This document shows positions 31,113 to 41,590 of a stretch of 64,000 nucleotides of DNA, piece by piece. The notes under the pieces were generated by a model, which saw nothing but the letters and a program-made list of their open reading frames with translations, was not told the DNA's origin and made no database searches. A program made the translations under genes and the position numbers. Each line of letters starts with the position of its first letter. Within the stretch, counting starts at the first letter, position 1. The stretch covers positions 2,035,210-2,099,209 of the forward strand of contig CP133958.1 of assembly GCA_036251205.1 (NCBI GenBank), written 5' to 3'. This DNA comes from Orbaceae bacterium BiB (lineage in GTDB: Bacteria > Pseudomonadota > Gammaproteobacteria > Enterobacterales > Orbaceae).

Positions 31113-31317
31113 TTCTCCTTTCTTGCGATATATTGACGTTTTAATAGTTGCAATCACAATCTTTATTGCGATAGAATTCAGGCTCAAATTAGGTTGCTAA
31201 TCTCAATATAGAAAATAATGGTTTTTTCTGTGTTAGTTTAAAACGTACTTAGCTGTTATAAATGGCGATTTAAAGGATTATGATGAATCCAAATAATAAA
31301 ATTAAAGGTGGTATTTG

Positions 31318-31929
31318 ATGTCAGTGGGTCAATTAAATTATGCAAAAACATATTTTGTAACGAGCGCGCCTGATATCAATCATTTACCTGAGGATTCTGG
31401 TGTTGAAATTGCATTTGCTGGTCGTTCTAATGCGGGTAAATCCAGTGCACTTAATACGTTAACTAATCAGAAAAGCTTAGCTAGAACCAGTAAAACACCT
31501 GGACGAACTCAATTAATTAACTTATTTGAGGTTGAACCCAATTGTCGCCTAGTTGATTTACCAGGTTATGGTTATGCTCAGGTTCCCGAAACTGTAAAGA
31601 TTAAATGGCAACAAGCGTTAGGTGAATATCTACAAAAGCGCGAAAGCTTAAAAGGATTAGTTATCTTAATGGATATTCGTCATCCGCTTAAGGATCTCGA
31701 TCAGCAGATGATTGCTTGGGCTGTTGAGTCTAATCTTTCAGTGATGTTATTACTCACTAAATGTGACAAATTGGCTTCAGGTGCGCAAAAACGCCAGCTT
31801 AATATGGTTCAAGAAGCAATTTTACCTTTTCAAGGTGATATTACAGTTACAACATTTTCTTCATTAAAACGTAGTGGGTTAGAGCAGCTAAAACAGAAAC
31901 TTAATGAATGGTTTAGCCAACAAGACTAA
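31318..31929 (+). CDS. engB: Ribosome biogenesis GTPase EngB (YihA/YsxC)
   Basis: Small essential GTPase of the TrmE-Era-EngA-EngB family, 203 residues, involved in 50S subunit assembly. G motifs: G1 [10 protein letters not shown]2 region KTPGRTQ, G3 DLPGYG, G4 TKCD, G5 SSLK. ATG 31318 follows AAAGGTGG. Its 3' end overlaps the convergent tusC gene by 4 bp, so there is no intergenic terminator between them. Confidence 0.95.
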   Translation: MSVGQLNYAKTYFVTSAPDINHLPEDSGVEIAFAGRSNAGKSSALNTLTNQKSLARTSKTPGRTQLINLFEVEPNCRLVDLPGYGYAQVPETVKIKWQQALGEYLQKRESLKGLVILMDIRHPLKDLDQQMIAWAVESNLSVMLLLTKCDKLASGAQKRQLNMVQEAILPFQGDITVTTFSSLKRSGLEQLKQKLNEWFSQQD

Positions 31930-32279
31930 AATTGTATGATGGCATTGTGATCCGCTAATAGTTTAACTATCGTTTGTTTATCAACTAATGCTCCATCTAT
32001 TACGTGGGGCAATCTATCTATCTTTCTCTCTATCAAAGATTGCTGACAGATATAGATGTTCTCAATATCATAAAGCTCTAACATGCCAAATGTTGCGATA
32101 TAGTCGCGTAGTAAGATTTTATCTGGTTGCTGATTCTCAAGTAAGTGAAATACACCATTATTAATAAAAAATATAGAGATTTGATTAATATCGGAAAGTG
32201 CTAAGGATAGATCTAGTCCTTCTCGACCTCTTGCTGAACCATGAGGTGGATGATTAAAAATAATAGCAACTTTTTTCAA
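31926..32279 (-). CDS. tusC: Sulfur relay protein TusC
   Basis: 117-residue DsrF-like protein of the TusBCD sulfurtransferase complex that relays sulfur to TusE and MnmA for 2-thiolation of U34 in tRNA. Typical N-terminus [20 protein letters not shown] and [20 protein letters not shown]. It is 14 bp after tusD. The usual third gene, tusB, is absent: the end of tusC overlaps convergent engB. Confidence 0.92.
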   Translation of the reverse strand: MKKVAIIFNHPPHGSARGREGLDLSLALSDINQISIFFINNGVFHLLENQQPDKILLRDYIATFGMLELYDIENIYICQQSLIERKIDRLPHVIDGALVDKQTIVKLLADHNAIIQF

Positions 32280-32293
32280 TTTTTCACCCTCAG

Positions 32294-32677
32294 TTAAAAC
32301 TGTATCACTCGCTCACTTTGCGAGATTGATTCACTTAATTCACCCAGCCCAACTAACTCAAATTGAGTCGCAACATTATTCATTTGCCCATTATCTTCAA
32401 CTCCACGTCGTTGCGCAGCTGCAATACAGACTGAGAGTTTAACTTGATACTCTTTAGCCAGTCTTTGCCATGCATTGACTAGATCAAACTCATCATTGGC
32501 TGGATTGGTTAAACTATTTGCGTTATAGATACCGTCAGCGTAGAAGAAAATAGAGGTTAGTTTGTGCTTAGAACGAGATAGTAAAGAGTGACAAAATTGA
32601 TAAGCACAATAAGAAGATTGGGTCCCATAGGCGGGACCCATTACAATAACAGTATAATTGAGTGAAGTGTTACTCAC
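32294..32677 (-). CDS. tusD: Sulfur relay protein TusD
   Basis: 127-residue DsrE-like subunit of TusBCD. The catalytic cysteine is seen in LSVCIAAAQRRGV, and VMGPAYGTQSSYCAYQFC forms the N-terminal Rossmann part. It begins 6 bp after the FkpA-like gene, so fkpA-tusD-tusC is probably one leftward transcript, as near the E. coli fkpA-tus region. Confidence 0.93.
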   Translation of the reverse strand: MSNTSLNYTVIVMGPAYGTQSSYCAYQFCHSLLSRSKHKLTSIFFYADGIYNANSLTNPANDEFDLVNAWQRLAKEYQVKLSVCIAAAQRRGVEDNGQMNNVATQFELVGLGELSESISQSERVIQF

Positions 32678-32683
32678 ACTAAA

Positions 32684-33484
32684 TTATTCAGTTGGTTGTT
32701 TTGCTTGATCGTTATTAATACCTAATAATTCAACTTCAAAAACAAGCGTTGAGTTTACAGGAATATTAGGGCTTGGAGATTGTTCACCATAAGCTAATTC
32801 TGGTGGAATAACTAATTTAATTTTTCCGCCAGTACCGATTAATTGAATCCCTTCAGTCCAGCCAGGAATAACACTACTTAATGGAAATTGAGTTGGTTCA
32901 CCACGATCATAAGAACTATCAAATTTCGTACCATCTACTAATGTGCCAGTATAATGAACGATAACAGTATCTTCTGCCGTTGGATGTGGGCCTGTACCCG
33001 GAGTAATCACTTCATAAAGTAGGCCACTATCAGTTTTTTTCACATCTGGTTGCTCGGCAAACTCAGTACGGAATTTATCACCGACAGCAGTACTAGTTGC
33101 TTTTTCAGCCGTTAAACGTTCTTGTTGTTCTTTGTTTAAACGATTACCCAATTCAGTTAAAATGAATTGAATTTCTTGTTCATTATATTTAGATTGACCA
33201 TTTAATGCATCAATAAAACCTTTGATTACTTCTTTGTGATCAAGATTTAGATCGCTTTTTTCAGCATTAAATTTTAAGAAATTAGCATAAGATACACCAA
33301 TAGCATAAGCTTCTTTAGATGGATCGACTTCAATATTAATCGATTGATCAGCCGCACCATTCTCAGTTGTTTGAACTGTGGATGGTTGTGTATCTGTGGT
33401 TTTTTCTGCTTTTTTATCATCACAACCTGCTAATGCAAATACAATTGCACTACCGATCAGTGTCATTTTTAATAATGATTTCAT
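32684..33484 (-). CDS. fkpA: FKBP-type peptidyl-prolyl isomerase lipoprotein (FkpA-like)
   Basis: Envelope proline isomerase/chaperone of 266 residues. A lipobox FALAGC at residues ~16-21 indicates lipid anchoring, unlike soluble E. coli FkpA. A low-complexity linker (residues ~22-50) leads to the N-terminal dimerisation helices (YAIGVSYANFLK) and the C-terminal FKBP domain with VIVHYTGTLVDGTKFDSSYD, VIPGWTEGIQLIGTGG and PPELAYGEQSP. It is the first gene of fkpA-tusD-tusC, divergent from fabZ. Confidence 0.9.
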   Translation of the reverse strand: MKSLLKMTLIGSAIVFALAGCDDKKAEKTTDTQPSTVQTTENGAADQSINIEVDPSKEAYAIGVSYANFLKFNAEKSDLNLDHKEVIKGFIDALNGQSKYNEQEIQFILTELGNRLNKEQQERLTAEKATSTAVGDKFRTEFAEQPDVKKTDSGLLYEVITPGTGPHPTAEDTVIVHYTGTLVDGTKFDSSYDRGEPTQFPLSSVIPGWTEGIQLIGTGGKIKLVIPPELAYGEQSPSPNIPVNSTLVFEVELLGINNDQAKQPTE

Positions 33485-33712
33485 CCTAGACTCTCCATAA
33501 TTTATCTCGAATAGATTTGGCTATTGTATACAATAGTCGCTGTATTATATACAAATCTAAGAGCAATAGCATGCAATTTACAAAATCATTATATTTTATC
33601 TGTCGGTGATTTATGCGAATCAAGTAAATAATCATTTGAAATGATTCCCCCAAACCATAACATCAGTTATAATGCCCAGCAGATATAATTATTACAAAGA
33701 AGGATGATTATT

Positions 33713-34159
33713 TTGAGTACTGAATTAAATTCCCTTGATATCGACGAAATCATTCGTTTATTGCCACATCGTTTCCCATTTTTAATGGTTGATCGCGTTG
33801 TTAGCTATGAAAAGGGTAAAACATTAAGAGCGATTAAAAACGTTTCGGTGAATGAACCGTTTTTCCAAGGTCATTTCCCTAATAAACCGGTTTTTCCCGG
33901 CGTTTTGATTTTGGAAGCAATGGCACAAGCCACTGGTATTTTAGCTTTCAAAAGTATTGAAGAATTGACACCTGGACAACTCTACTATTTTGCATCTGTT
34001 GATAAGGCACGTTTTAAACGTCCAGTAGTTCCTGGAGACCAAATGATTCTTGATGTTACCTACATCAAAGAACGTCGAGGAATTGCTCTATTCCATGGTA
34101 TTGCAACCGTGGATGGTAAGCTAGTTTGCGAAGCTGAAATGATGTGTGCTCGTAAATAG
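33713..34159 (+). CDS. fabZ: 3-hydroxyacyl-ACP dehydratase FabZ
   Basis: Hot-dog-fold dehydratase of fatty-acid elongation, ~148 residues. Catalytic segments: [34 protein letters not shown] with His and Glu. An ATG at 33704 directly abuts AAGAAGG, too close for initiation; the TTG at 33713 is well spaced and aligns with the E. coli FabZ N-terminus, so it is chosen here. It is first in fabZ-lpxA-lpxB-rnhB. Confidence 0.94.
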   Translation: MSTELNSLDIDEIIRLLPHRFPFLMVDRVVSYEKGKTLRAIKNVSVNEPFFQGHFPNKPVFPGVLILEAMAQATGILAFKSIEELTPGQLYYFASVDKARFKRPVVPGDQMILDVTYIKERRGIALFHGIATVDGKLVCEAEMMCARK

Positions 34160-34192
34160 TTATTGGTGGATTCTCGATATTAAGGAATACTT

Positions 34193-34984
34193 ATGGCAAT
34201 TGATAAATTAGCTGTAATTCACCCAAGCTCTATCATTGAAGATGGAGCAGTTATTGGTGCTAATGTAAAAATAGGACCGTTTTGTTTTATTGGTAAAAAT
34301 GTTGAAATTGGTGAAGGCACTGAGCTTAAGTCTCATGTCGTGGTTAATGGTCATACAAAAATCGGTCGAGATAATCAAATTTATCAATTTGCTTCAATCG
34401 GTGAAGTTAATCAGGACTTGAAGTATCAGGGTGAACCAACCCGTACTGAAATTGGTGATCGCAATCGCATTCGAGAAAGCGTAACGATCCATCGTGGTAC
34501 AGTGCAAGGGACTAATTTGACCCGTATTGGTAGTGATAATTTATTAATGATCAATGCCCATGTTGCCCACGATTGTCAAATTGGTAATCGTTGTATTCTA
34601 GCGAATAACGCGACACTTGGTGGCCATGTTGAACTTGATGATTTTGTTATTATTGGTGGTATGACTGCCGTTCATCAGTTTTGTATTATTGGTTCTCATG
34701 TTATGGTCGGTGGTTGTTCTGGCGTTGCTCAAGATGTTCCACCTTATGTTATTGCGCAAGGTAACCACGCCATCCCTCATGGCGTTAATCTTGAAGGATT
34801 GAAGCGTCGTGGTTTTAGTAAAGAAGCTTTGCACGCAATACGTAATAGTTATAAAGAGTTATATCGTAATGGTTTATCTTTGGATGAAGCCAAAGAGCAA
34901 ATCGGTATCATTGCAGCTCAGCACCCTGAAGCTCAGCTATTCCTTGATTTTTTTGCTCGTTCTACTCGTGGAATTATTCGTTAA
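34193..34984 (+). CDS. lpxA: UDP-N-acetylglucosamine acyltransferase LpxA
   Basis: First enzyme of lipid A synthesis, 263 residues. The left-handed beta-helix shows hexapeptide repeats across residues ~10-190 (for example [14 protein letters not shown]), the catalytic His segment [13 protein letters not shown], and the C-terminal helical part [19 protein letters not shown]. It is 33 bp after fabZ in the conserved lipid A cluster. Confidence 0.97.
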   Translation: MAIDKLAVIHPSSIIEDGAVIGANVKIGPFCFIGKNVEIGEGTELKSHVVVNGHTKIGRDNQIYQFASIGEVNQDLKYQGEPTRTEIGDRNRIRESVTIHRGTVQGTNLTRIGSDNLLMINAHVAHDCQIGNRCILANNATLGGHVELDDFVIIGGMTAVHQFCIIGSHVMVGGCSGVAQDVPPYVIAQGNHAIPHGVNLEGLKRRGFSKEALHAIRNSYKELYRNGLSLDEAKEQIGIIAAQHPEAQLFLDFFARSTRGIIR

Positions 34985-34991
34985 TAATAGT

Positions 34992-35021
34992 ATGCATCAC
35001 ATTCGTGATGCATCTTTCTTT
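34992..35021 (+). terminator. Hairpin between lpxA and lpxB (possible attenuator)
   Basis: A 9-bp perfect stem, ATGCATCAC/GTGATGCAT, with an ATTC loop and the pyrimidine tail CTTTCTTTT. It lies within the operon, 8 bp after lpxA and 38 bp before lpxB. Partial termination or an mRNA-stability role are both possible. Confidence 0.6.
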
Positions 35022-35050
35022 TATTCAATCAACTCAATAGTGTATTAATC

Positions 35051-36208
35051 ATGAATAAGCCGCAGCAACGAATGTTAACCATTGCGATTGTCGCTGGAGA
35101 AACTTCTGGCGATATTCTGGGAGCTGGTTTAATTCGTTCCCTCCGCACACATTATCCTAATATCCGTTTTATTGGTATTGCTGGTCCTAAAATGCAGGCT
35201 GAGGGCTGCGAAGCTTGGTATCAAATGGATGAATTATCTGTAATGGGAATTGTCGAAGTTTTAGGTAAGCTAAGACGAATTTTATTCATTCGCAAAGATA
35301 TCACTAAAAAAATTCAAACATTAAAGCCAGATCTATTTATTGGTATTGATGCTCCTGATTTTAATCTCTGTTTAGAAGGTAAGTTAAAACAATCAGGAAT
35401 CAAAACTATTCATTATGTTAGTCCTTCAGTTTGGGCATGGAAACAAAAGCGAGTGTTTAAGATTAAACGTAATACGGATTTAATTTTAACATTTTTGCCT
35501 TTTGAAAAAGCTTTTTATGATAAATATCAGGTACCTTGTCGTTTCATTGGTCACAAAATGGCTGATGATATTGCATTATGCCCAGATAAAATAGGTTTGC
35601 GAGAAAAACTGAATATTCCTTTAGATGCAAAAGTATTATCTTTACTCCCAGGGAGTCGGCATGCTGAAGTTACGCTGTTGTCTGAACCATTTTTGAAAGC
35701 AGCGCAATTAATCGCTATTGCTATTCCTAATTTATATATTGTTGTTCCTCTAGCAAATTCCAAAAGACGGGTGGAGTTTGAGGAGATTAAGGCGCTGATT
35801 GCTCCGAATTTGTCGGTACAGCTACTTGATGGTCAAGCAAGGGAAGCGATGATTGCGAGTGATGCTGCTATTTTAGCATCTGGTACTGTCGCCTTAGAGT
35901 GTATGCTCGCTAAATGCCCAATGGTAGTGGGTTATAAAATGAAACCTTTTACATTTTGGTTAGCTAAAAAATTGGTTAAAACACCTTATGTCTCTTTGCC
36001 AAATATTTTAGCCGGTAAAGAAATTGTTCCCGAATTATTGCAAGATGACTGCACGGCGGAGAATATTGCTCAGCAAATTATCGGTATTTTCAATAGTGAT
36101 AATTCATCCCTCAAAGAGACTTTTTTATCACTTCATCAACAAATTCGTTGTAATGCTGATGAACAGGCTGCACAGGCGGTATTAGATGTGATTGGAGTTA
36201 AACTATGA
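35051..36208 (+). CDS. lpxB: Lipid-A-disaccharide synthase LpxB
   Basis: GT19 glycosyltransferase joining UDP-2,3-diacylglucosamine and lipid X, peripheral on the inner membrane, 385 residues. Visible are [45 protein letters not shown] and VALECML. Its stop overlaps the rnhB start by 4 bp (ATGA), indicating translational coupling. Confidence 0.97.
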   Translation: MNKPQQRMLTIAIVAGETSGDILGAGLIRSLRTHYPNIRFIGIAGPKMQAEGCEAWYQMDELSVMGIVEVLGKLRRILFIRKDITKKIQTLKPDLFIGIDAPDFNLCLEGKLKQSGIKTIHYVSPSVWAWKQKRVFKIKRNTDLILTFLPFEKAFYDKYQVPCRFIGHKMADDIALCPDKIGLREKLNIPLDAKVLSLLPGSRHAEVTLLSEPFLKAAQLIAIAIPNLYIVVPLANSKRRVEFEEIKALIAPNLSVQLLDGQAREAMIASDAAILASGTVALECMLAKCPMVVGYKMKPFTFWLAKKLVKTPYVSLPNILAGKEIVPELLQDDCTAENIAQQIIGIFNSDNSSLKETFLSLHQQIRCNADEQAAQAVLDVIGVKL

Positions 36209-36795
36209 TCTTTGTTTATCCACTCGATGCTGGTTTAATCGCGGGTGTCGATGAAGTGGGACGTGGGCCACTATGTGGTGATGTTGTCACTGCTGCGGTT
36301 ATTTTAGATTCTAAAAAACCGATTGTTGGTCTCACTGATTCAAAAAAAACCTCAGAGAAAAAACGTGAATATCTGTTCGATATTATTAAACGTGATGCAT
36401 TAGCATGGTGTGTTGCAAGAGCTAGTGTTGCAGAAATTGATTCATTAAATATTTTGCATGCAACGATGCTAGCGATGCAAAGGGCTGTTGCCGGTTTATC
36501 CATAAAACCTGATTTAGTCTTAGTTGATGGTAATCGAGCCCCTGATTTTGGGATTCCAGCACAACCCGTTGTTAAAGGCGATAGTTTAGTACAAGAGATT
36601 AGTGCTGCATCGATTTTAGCAAAAGTGACGAGAGATCGGGAAATGGCTGAGCTTGATAAAATCTATCCACATTATGGATTAGCCCAACATAAAGGTTATC
36701 CAACAAAATCGCACTTAGATGCGATAGCTCAACATGGCGTGAATCAGATTTATCGCACCAGTTTTGCACCGGTAAAAAAATTATTAACTCGCTAG
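36205..36795 (+). CDS. rnhB: Ribonuclease HII
   Basis: Removes ribonucleotides from DNA-RNA hybrids and single misincorporated rNMPs. 196 residues with the acidic active-site motifs [25 protein letters not shown] and the [12 protein letters not shown] box. It overlaps lpxB by 4 bp. dnaE, which follows in E. coli, does not follow here; macA comes after a 199-bp gap. Confidence 0.96.
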   Translation: MIFVYPLDAGLIAGVDEVGRGPLCGDVVTAAVILDSKKPIVGLTDSKKTSEKKREYLFDIIKRDALAWCVARASVAEIDSLNILHATMLAMQRAVAGLSIKPDLVLVDGNRAPDFGIPAQPVVKGDSLVQEISAASILAKVTRDREMAELDKIYPHYGLAQHKGYPTKSHLDAIAQHGVNQIYRTSFAPVKKLLTR

Positions 36796-36994
36796 TTTAT
36801 TGATAAACTACTTTATTTTTAAATTTATAACGTTATTAGTTCAACGTAATTGGACTAATATCTGTTATCTTTTTGCCATTCAATTAAATTGAAAATGAAA
36901 TTTTCTTCATCTTATTTTCATGTAGTTTTCATTCCCTTCAATTATATTAGTGCTTAATTTGCAGAAGTGGATGAATTTAAATTAAGGTTACTTT

Positions 36995-38167
36995 ATGAAA
37001 AAGAATCTCAAACTTATTATTGTTGCTATTATTGTAGTGATTTGTATCGCACTATACTTTTTTGTGTTTAAGACGAGTGATGATATCCATTACATCACTG
37101 TTCCTGTACATAAACAAAATATTAGCCAAGAAGTGAGTGCAACGGGTGAAGTTACGGCAATTCAACTTGTCACCGTTGGTGCTCAGGTTTCCGGCCAAAT
37201 TGAGACGCTATATGTTAAGCTTGGGCAAACGATTAAAAAAGGCGATTTAATTGCTCAAATTGACTCAACAACACAGCAAAATACTTATGATACCGAAGAG
37301 GCTAAATTAGAAAGTTATCGGGCTCAGTATGAGGCATCAAAAGTTCAACTTGTTGTTGCAAAATCAGAGTTTGATAGACAAACAACGTTATATGCACAAA
37401 AAGCAACATCGAAAGCCAGTTTAGAAGAGGCAGAAAGCGCCTATGCAACAGCAAAATCTAAGGTTGTTGAACTTAAGTCATCAATATCTCAAACGCAGAT
37501 ATCATTAAATACCGCTAAAGTAAACTTAGGTTATACCAAAATAACTTCACCACTTGATGGTACCGTGGTATCTATTCCAGTAGAAGAAGGACAAACAGTT
37601 AATGCGGCAATGTCCACACCGACCATCGTACAGATCGCTGATTTAAGTGAAATGAAGATCTTGATGGAGATTTCAGAAGGGGATATTAATAAAATTAAAC
37701 CGGGGATGCCTGTAACCTATTCTATTTTATCGTCTCCAGATGAGGTGTTTACGACAACATTAAAAGAGATTGATCCAGGTCTAACAACATTGACTAATGG
37801 TAGCTACGCTCAAGGTGATAGTTCTGACCAAGCGATATACTATTATGGACGTCTTGAAGTGCCTAATCCAGAAGGGAAATTACGTATTGGTATGACAACT
37901 CAAGATACTATTAAAATTGCTCATAAAGACGATGTATTAACCATCCCCGTTTCAGCAATCGTTGAACGTAATGGTAAAAACTATGTCAAGGTTCAAGGAA
38001 GTGATAATCTGATTGTCGAAAAAGTTATTACTACCGGTCTATCTGATGGTATTAATATTGAGGTTACGAGTGGATTAACTGAAGGTGAGAAAGTCGTCTT
38101 ATCACAAATGACAACACAGGAAATTAACAGTTCAATGGGGAATGTAAGAGGCCCTCGTATGATGTAA
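36995..38167 (+). CDS. macA: MacA-like periplasmic adaptor of tripartite efflux pump
   Basis: 390-residue membrane-fusion protein anchored by one N-terminal transmembrane helix (residues ~5-25). It has the lipoyl half GAQVSGQIETLYVKLGQTIK, a helical hairpin (residues ~95-170, alanine/lysine/glutamate-rich coiled coil), the second lipoyl half ITSPLDGTVVSIPVEEGQTV, and beta-barrel and membrane-proximal domains. macB follows after 91 bp. Together with a TolC-type channel (not in the window) it would export macrolides, peptides or enterotoxin-like substrates. Confidence 0.92.
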   Translation: MKKNLKLIIVAIIVVICIALYFFVFKTSDDIHYITVPVHKQNISQEVSATGEVTAIQLVTVGAQVSGQIETLYVKLGQTIKKGDLIAQIDSTTQQNTYDTEEAKLESYRAQYEASKVQLVVAKSEFDRQTTLYAQKATSKASLEEAESAYATAKSKVVELKSSISQTQISLNTAKVNLGYTKITSPLDGTVVSIPVEEGQTVNAAMSTPTIVQIADLSEMKILMEISEGDINKIKPGMPVTYSILSSPDEVFTTTLKEIDPGLTTLTNGSYAQGDSSDQAIYYYGRLEVPNPEGKLRIGMTTQDTIKIAHKDDVLTIPVSAIVERNGKNYVKVQGSDNLIVEKVITTGLSDGINIEVTSGLTEGEKVVLSQMTTQEINSSMGNVRGPRMM

Positions 38168-38258
38168 TGCTTTACTCTATTTTTTATTGGGGAGTGAAGT
38201 GAACAAGTTAATGGTTAATTTTTAATAACACTTAAAAATAGCCCAGCAGGAGTCAGTG

Positions 38259-40202
38259 ATGGATATTATTAAAATTAGTAAAATTAATAAATGCTTTGGT
38301 AGTAGCGATAATCTTGTTTACGCCTTAAAAGATATTAATTTAACAATAGAAAAAGGCGATTTTGTCGCAATTATTGGGCAATCTGGTTCGGGTAAATCAA
38401 CATTAATGAATATATTAGGTTGCCTAGATACCCCTACGTCTGGTTCTTATCAAATCAATGGCGTTGAAACGAGCCAAATGAATAATAATCAACTAGCAGA
38501 ACTTCGTTCTAAAACGTTTGGTTTTATTTTTCAGCGTTATAATTTACTGAGTAATTTAAGTGCCATTGATAATGTTGCATTACCTGCGATTTATAGCGGT
38601 AGCAATATCAATGAGCGCCGAACTCGAGCTAAAGAGTTATTAACTGATTTAGGGTTAGAACATAAATTAGCGAATAAACCTAATGAGCTTTCTGGTGGTC
38701 AACAGCAGCGTGTCAGTATTGCGCGGGCCTTAATGAATGGTGGAGAAATCATTTTAGCTGATGAACCGACAGGGGCACTTGATTCTAAAAGTGGTGAAAA
38801 TGTGATGGATATTATCATCAACTTACACCGTAAGGGTCATACAATAATTTTAGTTACGCATGATAAGAATATTGCTAATTATGCTAGTCGAGTGATTGAG
38901 ATTAAAGATGGTGAAGTGATTGCTGATTATAGACAAAATGATGAAATCTACTCCACGTTAAAGCCAGTAAAAAGTAAAGCGCGTAACTTTTTTTCGCATT
39001 GTAAATACATGTTATTTGAATCATTTAAAATGTCGGTTCAGGCTATTTTGTCTCATAAAATGCGTTCACTTTTAACGATGCTTGGTATTATTATTGGTAT
39101 TGCCTCAGTGGTTACGGTGGTTGCGTTAGGGCAGGGGTCAACGCAGAGTATTATGGCAAATATTAATGCAATGGGGACAAATACCATTGATATTATGCCA
39201 GGAAAGAATTTTGGTGATATGCGTTCCAATAAAATAAAAACATTAACAGTTAATGATGCTAATTTTTTAGCGCAACAAAATTATGTCGATAGCACAACAC
39301 CCAATAGTTCGACGACAGGTACTATCACGTTTGCAAATGAATCGCTTACGGCTAAGTTAAATGGTGTCGGTTCACAATATTTTGATGTAAAAGGGGTTAA
39401 ACTTGAATCTGGACGTATTTTTAATATGCAGGATGTCAAAGAGAATGCGTCGGTTGTTGTGATTGATCAAAATGTTAAAGATAAGCTTTTTGCAAATGGC
39501 GAAAGTCCTTTAGGGAAAACAATAATTTTTAATAAAAAGCCATTAAAAATTATTGGTGTTACACAAAAATTAACTACGATAGGCATGTCTAATGACACGC
39601 TAACATTATGGGCGCCTTATACGACAGTGATGAATAAATTTACTGGCGATAAATATATTAGCTCTATTACAGTCAAAGTTGCCGATAGTGTTAGTTCGCA
39701 GATGGCTGAAAATAATATTATCCAAGTATTAACCCAGCGCCATGGCAGTAAAGATTTTTTCACTATTAATACTGACAGTATTAAACAGACCATTGAAAGT
39801 ACTGCTGCAACGATGACTTTACTGATTTCAGGTATTGCCTTGATATCCCTTGTTGTAGGTGGTATTGGGGTTATGAATATCATGCTTGTTTCTGTAACTG
39901 AACGTACAAAAGAAATTGGTTTACGTATGGCAATTGGTGCTAAGCAGTCAGATATTATGCAACAATTTTTAATTGAAGCAGTACTTATCTGTATGATCGG
40001 TGGTATATTTGGTTTGGTCTTTTCTGGAATAATTGGTACCGCATTACAGTGGTTTCTATCGGGTTCAATGACCCTCTCTTATTCGACTAATGTCATGATA
40101 TTATCGATTATTTTCTCGATGATTATCGGTGTGGTATTTGGCTTTATGCCAGCTAAAAATGCTGCTAAACTTAATCCAATTGAAGCATTAACTCGCGATT
40201 AA
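38259..40202 (+). CDS. macB: MacB-like ABC efflux ATPase/permease
   Basis: 647-residue type VII ABC transporter. The N-terminal ATPase has Walker A GQSGSGKST, signature LSGGQQQRV and Walker B IILADEPTGALD. The first transmembrane helix near residue 275 (SLLTMLGIIIGIASVV) precedes a large periplasmic domain (residues ~300-520), and three C-terminal helices follow. ATG 38259 is preferred to the GTG three bases earlier, given GGAG at 38248-38251. It works with macA. A two-component system lies convergent. Confidence 0.93.
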   Translation: MDIIKISKINKCFGSSDNLVYALKDINLTIEKGDFVAIIGQSGSGKSTLMNILGCLDTPTSGSYQINGVETSQMNNNQLAELRSKTFGFIFQRYNLLSNLSAIDNVALPAIYSGSNINERRTRAKELLTDLGLEHKLANKPNELSGGQQQRVSIARALMNGGEIILADEPTGALDSKSGENVMDIIINLHRKGHTIILVTHDKNIANYASRVIEIKDGEVIADYRQNDEIYSTLKPVKSKARNFFSHCKYMLFESFKMSVQAILSHKMRSLLTMLGIIIGIASVVTVVALGQGSTQSIMANINAMGTNTIDIMPGKNFGDMRSNKIKTLTVNDANFLAQQNYVDSTTPNSSTTGTITFANESLTAKLNGVGSQYFDVKGVKLESGRIFNMQDVKENASVVVIDQNVKDKLFANGESPLGKTIIFNKKPLKIIGVTQKLTTIGMSNDTLTLWAPYTTVMNKFTGDKYISSITVKVADSVSSQMAENNIIQVLTQRHGSKDFFTINTDSIKQTIESTAATMTLLISGIALISLVVGGIGVMNIMLVSVTERTKEIGLRMAIGAKQSDIMQQFLIEAVLICMIGGIFGLVFSGIIGTALQWFLSGSMTLSYSTNVMILSIIFSMIIGVVFGFMPAKNAAKLNPIEALTRD

Positions 40203-40219
40203 GTTCACACGTCTTGTAT

Positions 40220-40250
40220 ACTAGCTTGGTATGAATAGTACTAAGCTAGT
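40220..40250. terminator. Hairpin between macB and the histidine kinase gene
   Basis: The stem ACTAGCTT/AAGCTAGT with a 15-base loop lies between the convergent macB and kinase genes. It lacks a good T-run in either direction. Confidence 0.5.
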
Positions 40251-41590
40251 GGTAGTTCAATTTTAAAACAAGTCCCTTTACCTAAATGACTATCAACACT
40301 AATATGACCTTTATGCAGTTTGACGATGAAGTCAACAAAAGATAATCCTAATCCGGACCCGGATTGCGAACGGGATTTATCGGCACGGTAGAATCGATCA
40401 AAAATAAATGGTAAATCATTTTGAGCGATGCCAATACCATTATCAACGACTAAAATAACTGCTTTTTTTGTCTCTTTATCCTTATAAATATCAATATTGA
40501 TATATCCACTCTCTTTACCATACTGCACTGCATTATCAATCAAATTGGTTATCATACGGGAAAGTAGCATCAAATCTGCATTGACGATAATGCCATGCTC
40601 TGAGTCTATATTGATCGTAATATTTTTCTCTTCTGCTCTCGGCGAACGCTCTTCTGCGATATCTGTAATGACGTTACTAATATCAAGTTGTTCAAGCTCC
40701 ATTGCTTGAGCTTGTTCATGGCCTCGCGCTAGGATCATTAACTGTGAAAGCATCTGCTGCATATGCTTACTTTTATTAATAATAAGAGATAATGTTTGGG
40801 TACAAATGGCCAGATTTTGACTCTCGATAGCATATTCAGCATTAGTAATAATAACTGCAATAGGGGTTCTAATTTCGTGAGAAGCATCTGAACTAAACTG
40901 TTTTTCTCTCTCGATGACATTTTGTAAATTATCAGCCATATGGTTAAATTCAGTTAATAGTTCACCGATTTCATCTTTTGCTGCATCAAGCTCAATTCGT
41001 TTTGATAGATCACCTGCACCAATTTCTTTAGCGGCAATAGCAATATTTTTAATTGGCTTTAAACCCCAGCGGGTAATTAAAAATCCACCTAAAGCGGCTA
41101 ATAATAAACACGGTATAATAAAGATAATTCCCTGTTCTCGCATCGCTTGTAATGCTTGAAAGGTTGCCGTGGTATCAATGGTTGTTCTAATCCAACCAAT
41201 TTCAGTATTGTATTTATAGACTGGATAGTCATAGACGAACCAATATAAATCATCATGCTCAATCGTCCGTATTTGATCTAGTTCTTTTGGTAACTCAAGC
41301 ATCCATTCTTCATACTGTCCAGCTTTAACTTGATTTTCTTGATTCAGAAAAGCAAAGTAAACGTCTTTCGGTGGGGATCTTTTATCTGTTAGCGAAAATT
41401 GCATAGGGTTATCTGATTTAGCAATTAAACGTGCTAAATTATGAGCGCCTTTTTGCATTCCATTACGTTGTTGCTCTAATAATATTTCATACATAGCATT
41501 ATAGGAACCCGCAACGCCGATAGCTAAAAAAATCATTAATAGCAAGGTATACCATAATGTGATACGGGTTCTAATGCTAATTTTTTTCAT
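40241..41590 (-). CDS. Two-component sensor histidine kinase
   Basis: 449-residue inner-membrane sensor. Transmembrane helix 1 (residues ~8-30), a periplasmic sensor of ~125 residues, transmembrane helix 2 (residues ~155-175), a HAMP segment, the H-box SSDASHEIRTPIAVI, N-box MITNLIDNAVQYG, and G-boxes VVDNGIGIAQ and GSGLGLSF. It is most like the CusS/QseC-type group. Its start overlaps the end of the response regulator gene by 14 bp. The stimulus is unknown; the neighbouring macAB pump is a candidate target. Confidence 0.9.
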   Translation of the reverse strand: MKKISIRTRITLWYTLLLMIFLAIGVAGSYNAMYEILLEQQRNGMQKGAHNLARLIAKSDNPMQFSLTDKRSPPKDVYFAFLNQENQVKAGQYEEWMLELPKELDQIRTIEHDDLYWFVYDYPVYKYNTEIGWIRTTIDTTATFQALQAMREQGIIFIIPCLLLAALGGFLITRWGLKPIKNIAIAAKEIGAGDLSKRIELDAAKDEIGELLTEFNHMADNLQNVIEREKQFSSDASHEIRTPIAVIITNAEYAIESQNLAICTQTLSLIINKSKHMQQMLSQLMILARGHEQAQAMELEQLDISNVITDIAEERSPRAEEKNITINIDSEHGIIVNADLMLLSRMITNLIDNAVQYGKESGYINIDIYKDKETKKAVILVVDNGIGIAQNDLPFIFDRFYRADKSRSQSGSGLGLSFVDFIVKLHKGHISVDSHLGKGTCFKIELPLA

